Origin: Selaginella moellendorffii
Taxonomy: Eukaryota > Streptophyta > Lycopodiopsida > Selaginellales > Selaginellaceae
Assembly: GCF_000143415.4 (NCBI RefSeq)
Contig: NW_003314286.1
Coordinates: 621,395-685,394, forward strand
Reading direction: 5' to 3'
DNA: 64,000 nt
The notes below the pieces were generated by a model that searched no databases, was not told where the DNA came from, and was given only the letters and a program-made list of their open reading frames with translations. How positions within the stretch are numbered: the first letter of the stretch is position 1; every line of letters starts with the position of its first letter. Shown piece after piece: positions 32,862 through 42,548 of the stretch. Made by a program: the position numbers and the translations under genes.

Positions 32862-33051
32862 ATCGTCGAAGCCAAGAGATCCATATCGTGGTCAGTGCCA
32901 AGAAAAAGGATCTCCTCGTTTCAATGATTCACGGGGGCAAAGGGACATTAAGAGTGACAAGCTGGATCGATAAAACTGGGACGTGATCGCTCACAGGTAA
33001 GAGATCCTTGTGTTTTCTAGGTAGTAATGCCTTCGTTTTAGGGTCCCCGGA
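32862..33051. promoter_or_regulatory. bidirectional promoter between PPR and CRM genes
   Basis: Only 190 bases separate the two start codons, which face away from each other, so both promoters must share this space. Block B keeps part of it (ctggatcgataaaactggga) after its PPR relic. A purine-rich stretch and no convincing TATA box were seen. Confidence 0.5.
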
Positions 33052-34139
33052 ATGCATTGGTGCTTGGTGGTAAGGCGCGGTTCCTCTTCGCCTTCTTCTT
33101 TGATTCATAGATTCACGTTTTTATCTCCGCGACGATCTAGCAGCAACAATGCTGGTTCTCGCAGCAGAAGAAAGCGCCGCAGGTACTACGCCGCAGATTT
33201 CTTCTTTTGATCTCTTGGGGCTCTTAGTGTTCAGCAATCTCGCGCTTGTGAGAATGTGGTTCCGGAAGAGCAGCCGCGCATCAATCCCTGGAAGGAGAGG
33301 CGCAAACTCCAGGATTTGCAAGTCGGACGCAAGTTCTTGTCTGAGGACGTGGCGACTGCCGAGAATTTGCGGGAGATGCTCAAGAAGGTAAGCTTTTTCT
33401 TTTCTTGAATCATTTTTTCAAACTAGCAAAAAACTTACAAAAAACTTTTCTCAGACTTACGAACGTATCGAGCTCAAGAAAAAGATCCTCCAGGAATACG
33501 ACTTTCCAGAGGACAAGCCGGTCCACGACCCCGAGTACCTGAGCCCGGAGTTTATGACAGCCTTGAAGGAGAGAAACCGCTGCATCGACGATTTCCTCAC
33601 CATCGGCAAGAGAGGCGTCTGGGAAGGTTTCATCAGAGACATATACTCTCACTGGATCAACCACGAGACGCTCCGGATCCACTGCGAAGGCTATCCGCTG
33701 CGAAAACTTCGGCCCATGGCCGAGAAAGTGGCGAGAATGAGTGGAGCTGTGGTTATCGCGGTGACCGAGGAGACCATGTCGTTTATACTCTACCGAGGCA
33801 GGAATTTCAGCCATGGTTACCAGCCACCCTCGCGGATTGAAAATATGCTCAACAAGGGAAAGGTGCGTCGTAGTTTTTTCTTTCTTGCAAGCTTTTCTTA
33901 TCTTCCATGTTCTGATTTCTCCAAGCTTTGTACAGGCGCTAAAGAAGGCGCTCTTGCTCAAGTCCCTGCAGCACCTCTATCGCAATGTGCGCGAGCTCAC
34001 AGAAAGGATTCACAAGCATCGGCTGCGAGCCGTGTACACTGAGAAGCAGCGAAAGGCGATTGTAGAGGCCGAAGAGAGAGGGGAGGATTTACAAGCAGAC
34101 GCTTCCCAGTCGGACGATGACGAGGAATTCCAATGGTGA
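33052..34139 (+). CDS. single-CRM-domain RNA-binding protein, CFM9-like
   Basis: Four exons: 33052-33182, 33228-33387, 33455-33862 and 33936-34139, with the first intron only 45 bases. The start at 33052 gives an Arg/Ser-rich leader (MHWCLVVRRGSSSPSS) suited to organelle targeting and keeps the frame into SVQQSRACENVVPEEQ. The CRM domain lies at about residues 135-225: DDFLTIGKRGVWEGFIRDIY, HWINHETLRIHCEGYP, MAEKVARMSGAVVIAV and SFILYRGRNF. This has the GxxG-like loop and order seen in the mitochondrial CFM9 group. The C-terminal part is basic and helical, ending acidic (SQSDDDEEFQW). CRM proteins take part in group II intron splicing and ribosome assembly. A dead copy is at 3684-4950. Confidence 0.87.
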
Positions 34140-34782
34140 ATTCACCATGGAGTTTAATATCCTAATGCTTTACCTGTGCAATGCATATATTATAGGAACA
34201 AAGAGAAAATATGTATGTCCTTACCCAGGCTCACACTCCATAGGTTGAAGCAAATTGGTAGTTATCATCAAGATTACTTGTCTTCATCACTTTTGCTTTG
34301 CAAAGTCTAGACTCCACCACCAATAAGGGAACCAAGAATGGAGATGGACCTTTGCAAGCAATCTCTCTGCTCGAAAGGACATCCAAGAGTGAAGGAAGCA
34401 TAAATTTCAAATAGTCAGTTCGAGATATTCGGTAGTTAACATATCGGGGCACGTTTAGAATGTTACGATGAGAAATGTTAATTCTGTGTGTGACGTGGCT
34501 TTAGTTTGCTTGTTACTCACAATCGTTTATCACGTGTACATCTTTGTACTATGGTCACAAGAAGCTTGGAGATGGACATTTTGGTGGGTGTGAGACCATG
34601 TAAGTAATACACGAATGAATGAAGTTGCTTTGGTCTCTTGTAAATTTTTTCTGCTGTACAAATTACTTCAAATTACAGTGTTCAAAGAAATAAGAAAATA
34701 CAAGAGGTATACAGCGTATTTATATGTCCCTCTTCCTGTGGGACGAATCACATTGTCCTTCTCGAATCTAAATTCTTGTTTC
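34140..34782. other. spacer upstream of cis-prenyltransferase
   Basis: A 73-residue minus-strand frame at 34231-34452 is the only notable frame and resembles nothing I know. At 34570-34620 there is a sequence (gagatgga...ttggtggg...catgtaa...gaatgaatgaa) that recurs in diverged form at 35930-36018, beyond the next gene. Confidence 0.4.
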
Positions 34783-35676
34783 ATGGCCATCACCGCCAGC
34801 ATTGCCGCTCCTTACCCTTCCCGCCTCGGCGCGACGACGACGCGTTTGCCTGCGGAGGTGGATCCTTTGCGGCTCCCGAACCACGTTGCGATGATCATGG
34901 ACGGGAATTCGCGGTGGGCGAAGGCGCGAGGGATCGCCAAGGAGCGCCAGCTGCGAGCAGCGGCGGAGGCGTGCTATTCCAACGCCCGGGAGATCGTGAG
35001 GTTGTCCAGCGACTGGGGGATCAAGGCGCTCACGCTCTTTGCCTTCTCCACCGAAAAATTTCTTGCGGCCCAGGGAAGAAGTGGATCAGTGGATGCAGCA
35101 ATTTGACAGAGTTCTCAGCCTCGATGATCCTGCCACCATTTTGCTGTGCGTGGAATTTCTCAATATGCTTTTCATTCAGTGAATGGAAATGGATTGACTG
35201 AGTGATGATTTTTGGTCAGGGATGGGATCCAATTCCACTGCATTGGTGACACTGCCAGGCTCCCACGCCCGCTCCAGGCCAAGATCTCGGATGCCCAATC
35301 CATCACCAGCGGCAACACGGGCATGAAACTCGTCATGGCGATTGGCTACGGTGGGCACAGCGATCTGGTCCAGGCGTGCCAGGCGCTGGCGCGCGAGGTG
35401 GAGCAGGGGAAAATGGCTGTGGAGGAGATTGACCAGATCAACCTGGCAAAGAGATTGATGCTGGGCGAGCGGTGCGAGGATGTTGGCGCGCCGGAGCTGC
35501 TCGTTCGCACCAGCGGCGAGCAGCGGCTGAGCAATTTCATGCTGTGGCATCTCGCCTACTCGGAGCTCGTGTTTGAGAAGAAGCTATGGCCGGATTTTGG
35601 AGAAGAGGAGTACAAGAATGCCCTGGTGGAATTCCAGGGGCGTATGAGGACCTTCGGAGTAAGACACTACAGTTAA
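34783..35676 (+). CDS. cis-prenyltransferase with a one-base frameshift
   Basis: Two exons, 34783-35145 and 35220-35676. Motifs of undecaprenyl/dehydrodolichyl diphosphate synthases are all present: HVAMIMDGNSRWAKARG with the catalytic Asp, LTLFAFSTE, GDTARLP, and RTSGEQRLSNFMLWHLAYSE, then W.DF. Immediately after FSTE the frame shifts. The five-A run at 35054-35058 moves translation off the conserved FLRPREEVDQWMQQFDRV, which reads on in the next frame, and leads to a stop near 35104. So the annotated gene cannot give a whole protein unless one A is an assembly error, a strain variant, or is corrected. The N-terminus could be a short plastid signal. The enzyme family makes polyprenyl diphosphates for dolichol or plastid prenols. 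Confidence 0.8.
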
Positions 35677-38042
35677 TGGCATAAAGTAAGATAGAAAAAC
35701 TGAGAGTAAAAGGAGCAATAGTAATCACAAAATCCTTTATAAAGATATCTTAGGTGGTTAGTCATATACTTTAAGAAAGAAAGCACAAAACTACATGTGT
35801 CAATAACACTAACAATGGGGATTTCATAGATAACTAGAGTGGAACATGGACATGATGCATACATCAACCATTAGTCAAAAGGCAAAAGGCAAGAGACCCA
35901 CACCCCAGGAGTGGTGACACCAAGCACACCAGAGATGGAGATAGCAGAAGATTCCTCGGTCTCATGTTTCTTGGTGGGCACCATGAGATTATGTAAACAC
36001 AATGTGAATGAATGAATGAATATCTTTACTTGCTTAGAGCATTTACGAACCTGTGTGAGGTTACAGTTTGTTTATCAGGGTTTTATAGTTAGCTGTCCAT
36101 GGTTGTTAGTAACTACTCTAGTGTTGTTGAAATTTAGAGTTCTTGTGGCAGTAGAAGCATAAATATATGGACATATATACATGTATAATGTTACATGGTA
36201 ACAATATTAATTGGACCTTCTGATTGAGATCCTGGTAAATTAATTCAGATATTATAGAAGTTATCTAAACTCGAATTTGCGATTATAATGAAGACACCAC
36301 AGAGAATCAGAAGAGTGAATCAAATTTCCCTTGCAAGGTTCCATTCACGCCACCAAAACTGGTGGACAGCAACTCATCAGCTCCAACTCAAATGCTCTGG
36401 CCATGTTCATTTTGGGTGAGTACTTCAATCACTGCATTCGTTGATTGATTGCCAACGTCGGTGAGATCTTCTCCAGACCTCATTATGGCGCTGTAATCGA
36501 GTATGATAGCGTGCAGAACCACCATGGATGTAAGAACTTTCAATTCGAGAAGAACAATGGTGGACACAATCCTCCTCCATATCAATTGACTTGAAGACTT
36601 GCTCCTCCAGTTCGGTTGGATGTGCCTTGGAAGCAAACCTACTCTTGTCTATACACGTGACAGACAAGAGTTAGTACGCAGGTGATTCTTTGAGTGACCA
36701 GAGAAAAATGTAACATGGCTTTATGGAGCAAGAGTTTCGTATAGAGCCTGTACATGCGAGGCACACAAAGTGATTCTAAGCCTGGGCATAAGAATCAAGC
36801 AGTGAGTCCTAGATGCGAGAAACTGTTACCTGGAAGAATTTTGGAGGAACAACTGGTGGCTTGATTGGCAGTTCCTTACATAACGAAAAAAGTTGTAAAC
36901 AAAGCCTTTCGAACTTTTCAACAAGAGGACTTAGAAAGTCACGGTTCTTGGTCTCAAACGTCAATACAGTGAGAGAGCTCGGCCCCTCTATCTACAACTC
37001 CCTGGGACACCTACTTGTTCGATATCACACCAGCATGCACCTCTTCTGCCAATATAAACATCAAATTTTCCTTTGATGCTATAAGATTCAGCCACTCCAC
37101 CTCCATTTTCACCACAGACCGAAGTTCCATAGGCTTGCAAGTTCACACCAATTTTAAAGCTATCTGGAGATCGTTGATAACCAGAAGGAAGTTACACTTA
37201 TTCCACAGTTGTGTCAGCTTGTCCAGGGGGTGAAAACCTGAAAAGAGTGGTTGAGAGTTCAGATTGATCATAGAGCGGAGATACTTGTTAATCACCACAA
37301 CTTTCCTCTCACCTTTGTAAGAAGACAAAAGAACATGTCAATGCACAAACTCATGGCTCATGGCTAAATACCTCTTAGGCTGGTGAGCTCCATGAGCAAG
37401 ATAAAACTATAGACACCTCTTGTCAAGAAAGCCCGGACTGTGACGAGAATAAAGGAGAAGAAAGAATGTAAGCAGTTAACAGAATTTGGGATGACTTTTC
37501 TCGAGCTTTGTGAAGCCACATCCACAATTATTACATATTTTTGGGTGGTCATGGGTAGGCATAAGACCACAGGGAATCCATGCTAACCTCACAAGGCCTA
37601 TCCCCATAAACCACCTTGGGTTTCAAAGCGTCATGGCTATATGTCAGCGGTGCGTGAATGAAGCGCCAGATTCGAATCTAAATTGGCCCAGTACTCATTT
37701 AAATATATAAGGATATTTTCTTGCACTTTATTTTATTAATGAATGCGAAAATGCAAGGCAGATTAGTGTTTGCCCATTGATTTTCTCCCACCGCCTCTGT
37801 TGGTGTCGCTGCTAGCTTGTTTCATGGTCTAAGATTTCCTGGAATGCTACCACAGCTACGATTTTGGGCATGTAGCCGCAAAATGCCAAATGAAAAGGAG
37901 AGAGCTTGCTGAGTTAGTGGTTTGCTACCGCGAGTGGCACCTTGGCAGGAAGGTTTGGCCGCTTGGGTGTGACATGGTTGCTCTGTTGTGTCTACCAAGA
38001 ATAGAACTTAATAGGTGAAATACAAATCTTTTCTAGTCAATA
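35677..38042. other. long intergenic stretch
   Basis: About 2.3 kb with only short weak frames. At 35930-36018 there is a diverged copy of the repeat found at 34570-34620. At about 37630-37680 there is a degenerate tRNA-like pair of boxes (TGGCTATATG and GATTCGAATCT, about 34 bases apart), perhaps an old SINE. No gene supported. Confidence 0.45.
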
Positions 38043-40349
38043 TCATCGAATATTTACCAGATTTTGGTAAGTAATAGGATGTTTATAAGCTTGCAAGTTG
38101 AGAATTTCCAAGCTAGCCCTCTTGGCTCGTTCTTTGTCTCCAAAAAGCTTGGAAGCTCCTAGCAAAACCATCCACGATGCTACATCTGGGAGAAATGGCA
38201 TGCTATGTAAAAGCTCCTCCGCCCTCTTAAGGCGTTTGGACCTGGCCAGCATCTCAACCACAGCGTTGTAATGACATAGCTCCGGAACAAGACCGAAACT
38301 CCCGACCATCCAATGAAACACATGCCACGTGTCACTCCACATGCCAGCGTGGCAGTAGCCCACCAGTAGCGCCAGGAATGTGATGCCATCCGGCACCGCC
38401 CCCTCAAGCACCATGGCACCAAAGCACTGCCCGAGGATATTCCCATGCCCGTGGTGGGCATATCCCGCCAGGAGGATATTCCACGGCACCGCGTCGCCAC
38501 CGCGAGTCGCCGCGGCGACGAGCTCCTCCACCTGCGGCAGCCGCCCCGCGGCGGAATATGCCGCTGCGATGGCGTTGCGCGATGCCGCGCTCCACGCCGG
38601 CATCCGATCAAACGCGAGCCTGGCGTCGTGGAGGCGATCCGCGAGGAAGTAGGCGGTGATCATCGCGTTCCAGGAGATGCCGTCCCTCTCGGGCGCCTCG
38701 TCGTGGATCCTCCGCGCCTCTAGGGCATTGCCCACGGATCCCTCGGCGGCGATCATCGCGTTCCAGGCGACCGTGTCCCACTGCGGCATCTTGTGGAAGG
38801 CGGCCCTGGCCTGGCGGAGGGAGAGCTGCGCGTGGGCGGCGATCAGGGTTGTCCAGGATACCACATTCTTGTGGATTTGGGGCAGGGAATCGAACGCGCG
38901 CAACGCCTCCGCTGCCCGCCCGGCGTGGATCAGCCCCAGCAAGAGAATGTTCCAAGATACCACGTCCCAGTGAGGGAATCTCCCAAACAGGGCGTTTGCT
39001 CCGTCCGTGAGGCCCCTCTCCGTGGCCAAGATTCCCAGCAGCGCGTTCCAGGCAATGGCGCTCCTTTGCGGCATATTCTCGAACACCGCGAGAGATTCCT
39101 CCAAATGCCCGCGCTGGGCATTTGCCTGGAGAAGAGCTGCCCAGGATGCCCCGTCCCAGGCGGGCATGGCGTGGAGCATATTCCACGCCCGCTCCAGATG
39201 CCCGGCCTGCGCATATCCCGTGACCATGGCTGTCCACGAGAGGGAATCCCTGTGGGACATTGCGTCGTGGAGCTGGCGCGCTTCTTCCACGAGCGATGCC
39301 TGCGCTAGGGCTTGGATCAGGGACGTGATCGCGATCACGCTTGTCAGCGGCATTCTGTCAAGGAATTCCTTGGCCAGATCGAAGCGATTGCTCTGGGCGC
39401 ACGCCAGGATCATGGAGTTCCAGCTGATGGAGTTTCGCTCGGGCATTCCCAGGAATTCCGCGCTGGCGAGCTCGATCTCGCCGATCCGGCCATAGGCCGC
39501 CACCGCCGCCGTCGCAGACACCACGTCCCACTGTGGCATCCTGTTCTTCACCTCCATCGCCGCCTCGATCTGGGCGTGCTGCCCGAATCCCCCAAGCGCC
39601 GCGTTCCAGGAGAAGACGTCCCTCTCCGGCATCGCGGTGAACGTCTCCAGGAGCTCGTCCAGGAGCCCTTGCTGCGCGAGCGCCTGGATTGCAATGTTCC
39701 AGGCCACGGCATCGCGCATCGGCATCAACTGGAAGATCGCGGACGCCTCCTCGACGAATCCCAGCTGCGCGTAGGCAGTGAGGATGCTGTTCCAGCTCAA
39801 GCCATCCCGCTTCTCCATCCGATCATAGATCTCTTTGGCTTTCAGCAAATGCCCATTCGCGGCATTCACGCGAATTATCGCGTTCCAGGCCACAACATCG
39901 GGCTTTCTAATCTTCCAGAAAATCTCCATCGCTTCTTTGACAAGGCCGTGCTCTCCGTACGCAACCAACACCGCCGTGTACGACACAACGTCCGGCCGAG
40001 GCATCTTCTCGAGCTTGGCCCGGGCATGGTGAATATGCCCATTGTGGGCATATGCCGCGATGAGGATATTCCACGAGTATGTATTGGGCGAGTGTATGGC
40101 ATCAAACACTCTTTGCGCCTCGCCAACGCTGCCGCACTTCCCATACATTTCGAGCAGCGCATTGGCCAGGAATCTGTCCGTGGAGAGTTGGTCGCTGGCG
40201 AGAATATCCGCGTGGATTTGCCGGCCCCTGGCGAGGTCGCGCAAGCTCCCACACGCCCGGACGATCCGGGCGAGCGCTAAAACCTCTTGCTGGTCGCCCA
40301 AAATTCGCGTTTGATCCTCTCTCGCCAGCCGCAATAGCGACACCCTCAT
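38043..40349 (-). CDS. PPR protein, PLS/E-type, intact
   Basis: Intronless, 768 residues. The entry segment reads LARIVRACGSLRDLARGRQI then HADILASDQLSTDRF and LLEMYGKCGSVGEAQRVFD. It is followed by about 20 repeats dominated by 31-residue S-type motifs (RDVFSWNAALGGFGQHAQIE, RNSISWNSMILACAQSN). The end has P/L-type repeats and an E-like stretch (HYNAVVEMLARSKRLKRAEE, PDVASWMVLLGASKLFGDKE), with no DYW domain. A predicted organellar RNA-binding protein; its target is unknown. It is not a close copy of the 30-33 kb gene, although the architecture is alike. Neighbour GnTII lies downstream on the same strand order (its 3' end is at 40606, so this gene is 3' of it). Confidence 0.92.
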   Translation of the reverse strand: MRVSLLRLAREDQTRILGDQQEVLALARIVRACGSLRDLARGRQIHADILASDQLSTDRFLANALLEMYGKCGSVGEAQRVFDAIHSPNTYSWNILIAAYAHNGHIHHARAKLEKMPRPDVVSYTAVLVAYGEHGLVKEAMEIFWKIRKPDVVAWNAIIRVNAANGHLLKAKEIYDRMEKRDGLSWNSILTAYAQLGFVEEASAIFQLMPMRDAVAWNIAIQALAQQGLLDELLETFTAMPERDVFSWNAALGGFGQHAQIEAAMEVKNRMPQWDVVSATAAVAAYGRIGEIELASAEFLGMPERNSISWNSMILACAQSNRFDLAKEFLDRMPLTSVIAITSLIQALAQASLVEEARQLHDAMSHRDSLSWTAMVTGYAQAGHLERAWNMLHAMPAWDGASWAALLQANAQRGHLEESLAVFENMPQRSAIAWNALLGILATERGLTDGANALFGRFPHWDVVSWNILLLGLIHAGRAAEALRAFDSLPQIHKNVVSWTTLIAAHAQLSLRQARAAFHKMPQWDTVAWNAMIAAEGSVGNALEARRIHDEAPERDGISWNAMITAYFLADRLHDARLAFDRMPAWSAASRNAIAAAYSAAGRLPQVEELVAAATRGGDAVPWNILLAGYAHHGHGNILGQCFGAMVLEGAVPDGITFLALLVGYCHAGMWSDTWHVFHWMVGSFGLVPELCHYNAVVEMLARSKRLKRAEELLHSMPFLPDVASWMVLLGASKLFGDKERAKRASLEILNLQAYKHPITYQNLVNIR

Positions 40350-40605
40350 GAATCTGGCATTGTTCTAAGTTTTTGCGAAAGCGAGAGTTAGCGTGGAGAG
40401 GTCTTTCAAATGACTTGACTTTGAATGGAAGTTCTCGTTCTTTTCTCCCGCATTGAAAATCTTTGGCGTGTTGGAAGAAGTTTTCCATCGAAACTTCACT
40501 CCCTGTATGAACCTCTCTCTCTCTCTCTCTCAAACGTTCTCTTTTCTAGCTAGCGTATGGAATGGAATTCCTTTCCTTCGTTTCTATATCTTCGTCTTCT
40601 TCTTC

Positions 40606-41952
40606 CTAGAGGCGATGGCGATGGCGGTACATGGACGCAAACTCCATGCACAGCTTCTGATCCCTGCGATCTCCCCATCCCCCCCACCCGGTGAACTTGT
40701 GGGGATAGTTATAAACATGCCGCGAGACCTCCCAGCTGGGATCGATGTTCATGATCCGGTCCTCCGGATCCACTTGCGGGCGCTCCTGCGTGAAATCCTG
40801 GCACTCGGGTTTGCCATCCTGGTGCCCCTGGTGTAAACCACACCGCCCGAAGTGTAGCGCGCTCGTCCTCGGCCCCCGGAGAGTGTAAGCCTTCTCGTCC
40901 CAGGACGGATACACCGACGACCACAGCGTGATGTCCCAGTTGTAATCGTCGAAGTGGCAGAAGGTGGCGGCGCTCGAGTGGAGCTTGTTCCACATCGTCC
41001 GGTTGAATCCATATCCCATGTTTCCGATCTTCTCGGCGACGAGAAAGTCCCCCCGCTCGCCCCGGTTCTTGACGTCCCAGGGGGCCAAGTTCACGGCCCA
41101 GCAATCCGGGCACTTCTCGCCGGTGATCCTGGCCAGCGTCTGGATGTTCCGGTACGCGTTTGGGAACAAGTAGTGATCCTCCTCTATGAAAACTATGTGC
41201 CTGTTGTAACCCCGAGTCTCCGGAAGCCCGTCCCAGATGGTGTTCATCATCCACCACCAGTGGTGTTTGAGCGAGACGATCCTCGGGCTGCGGTGGTTTC
41301 CATACTGATCCGCCTGCCCCTCGCACTTCTTGGCCACCGGATCGTCCTTGTTCTTGCAATCGCCGGGAGAGGTCCCCGGGAAGGACGAGGGGAAGAGGTG
41401 TGGCGAGTAGGCCGCGAAGAGCTGCTTTACCTGGCAGAAGTCGATCTTCTCGACGAGCTCCGCCATCTCGGGATAGAACCCATCGTGGCTGACGATGAGG
41501 AGCGTCTCGTTGATCCCCTCCACGCGCGAGAGGCCCTCGATCACCACCCGGAGGTACTGTGGCCGGTTGTGGACGTAGAGCACGACGATGATGTGATCCC
41601 TGGCGAGCGCTGGGAAGAGTTCACTGTTGCGCGGCGGCAGCGCGTTTCTTCCCTGGGCCCAGAGGGAGGAATTGGTGCGCTCGCGGACAATGGTCGGGTC
41701 CTGGATCTCTACGCCCTCCTGGACGAGCGCCTCCTTGGGGACGATGATGGGACCTAAGGCTCGCCCGCCGCCGGGGGTGGTGTCGAATCTGGCGAAGCCC
41801 GAGCCGCTGAGCAAGATCCCCACCACGGAGATGAGAATCAAGAAGGCGAGCAGCAGATGCTGGAGATTGGGGCGCGCCCTGCCGCTGCTCACCATTTCCG
41901 CTGGATCATGCCAAGAGCTCAAGCGGATCTTTCTTTTAGGTTGAACTACCAA
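40606..41952 (-). CDS. N-acetylglucosaminyltransferase II (N-glycan GnTII)
   Basis: Intronless, 448 residues, close to the usual length. Type II membrane layout: a short basic cytosolic end, then a membrane segment at about residues 31-50 (LLLAFLILISVVGILL), then the luminal catalytic part. Recognisable family blocks are VLYVHNRPQYLRVVIEGLS, ETLLIVSHDGFYPEM, AYSPHLFPSSFPGTSPGDCK, HHWWWMMNTIWDG, the acidic EEDHYLFP that stands for the metal-binding motif, and CPDCWAVNLAPWDVKN. The enzyme adds GlcNAc to the alpha-1,6 mannose arm in the medial Golgi to make biantennary complex N-glycans. Conserved cysteines are retained throughout. No damage seen. Confidence 0.93.
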   Translation of the reverse strand: MVVQPKRKIRLSSWHDPAEMVSSGRARPNLQHLLLAFLILISVVGILLSGSGFARFDTTPGGGRALGPIIVPKEALVQEGVEIQDPTIVRERTNSSLWAQGRNALPPRNSELFPALARDHIIVVLYVHNRPQYLRVVIEGLSRVEGINETLLIVSHDGFYPEMAELVEKIDFCQVKQLFAAYSPHLFPSSFPGTSPGDCKNKDDPVAKKCEGQADQYGNHRSPRIVSLKHHWWWMMNTIWDGLPETRGYNRHIVFIEEDHYLFPNAYRNIQTLARITGEKCPDCWAVNLAPWDVKNRGERGDFLVAEKIGNMGYGFNRTMWNKLHSSAATFCHFDDYNWDITLWSSVYPSWDEKAYTLRGPRTSALHFGRCGLHQGHQDGKPECQDFTQERPQVDPEDRIMNIDPSWEVSRHVYNYPHKFTGWGGWGDRRDQKLCMEFASMYRHRHRL

Positions 41953-42174
41953 GAAAGCGTGGCGCCAACGGCAGCGCGGAGAATTTCGCCAATACCTGTC
42001 CCGATCGATCGACCCTGGCGATCTTGCTCCGAAATTCGCCGCTTGGCGCCGCCATTGTATCGTTCCTGGGGAGGAGGAAAGAAAATCCAGACAAAGCCCC
42101 CTTTAACGAACACAGTTTATCGAGCCTTATCCAACGGCCGTTGATGCCCATTTCCTATAAACCGTTGGATCTTT

Positions 42175-42203
42175 AAACCCTAAGCCCTTCGTGGATTAGG
42201 GTT
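42175..42203. promoter_or_regulatory. paired opposite telo-boxes
   Basis: AAACCCTAA at 42175-42183 and TTAGGGTT at 42196-42203 lie between the divergent GnTII and P-class PPR genes. A further aaaccctag occurs at 42436. This 596-base spacer probably carries both promoters. A 57-codon plus-strand frame from 42205 is present but unsupported. Confidence 0.5.
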
Positions 42204-42548
42204 CATGATCGGGTGCGCGAGGATAGACGAGAAATTGAGGGGCGAGGACAGGAAGCTGGGGCGGGAAGATCTCGTAAGGATTGCTTTTGATCGAGACGGC
42301 GCCACTGAGGAACTGGCGTCGCGAGGCGGCAGAAGCGGAAGAGATCGAGAGGCCGAGGAATGCGATGGACGATGAAGCATGGCGCGAGCTGATCGCTACG
42401 ATCAAGAGAATGCTCGTCGGGAGAGTTGGATTGCTTAAACCCTAGGCCCTAAGCTTTCCTCTTGGCGATGGAGCCGAGCAGGTTTGCTTTTCTTCTCTCT
42501 CGATTGATCCAGGGAAATGCGGCAGGAATCGGCGGATGATCGCTCGCG

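Noticed and set aside
31926-32927. 333-codon plus-strand frame
   Set aside because: It is antisense to the intact PPR gene and has no domain; the sense strand explains the region fully.
37630-37685. tRNA gene
   Set aside because: Box A is poor and box B deviates at two places; no cloverleaf could be drawn by eye. At most an old tRNA-derived SINE.
40954-41757. 267-codon plus-strand frame
   Set aside because: It is antisense to GnTII, whose conserved blocks span the same bases.
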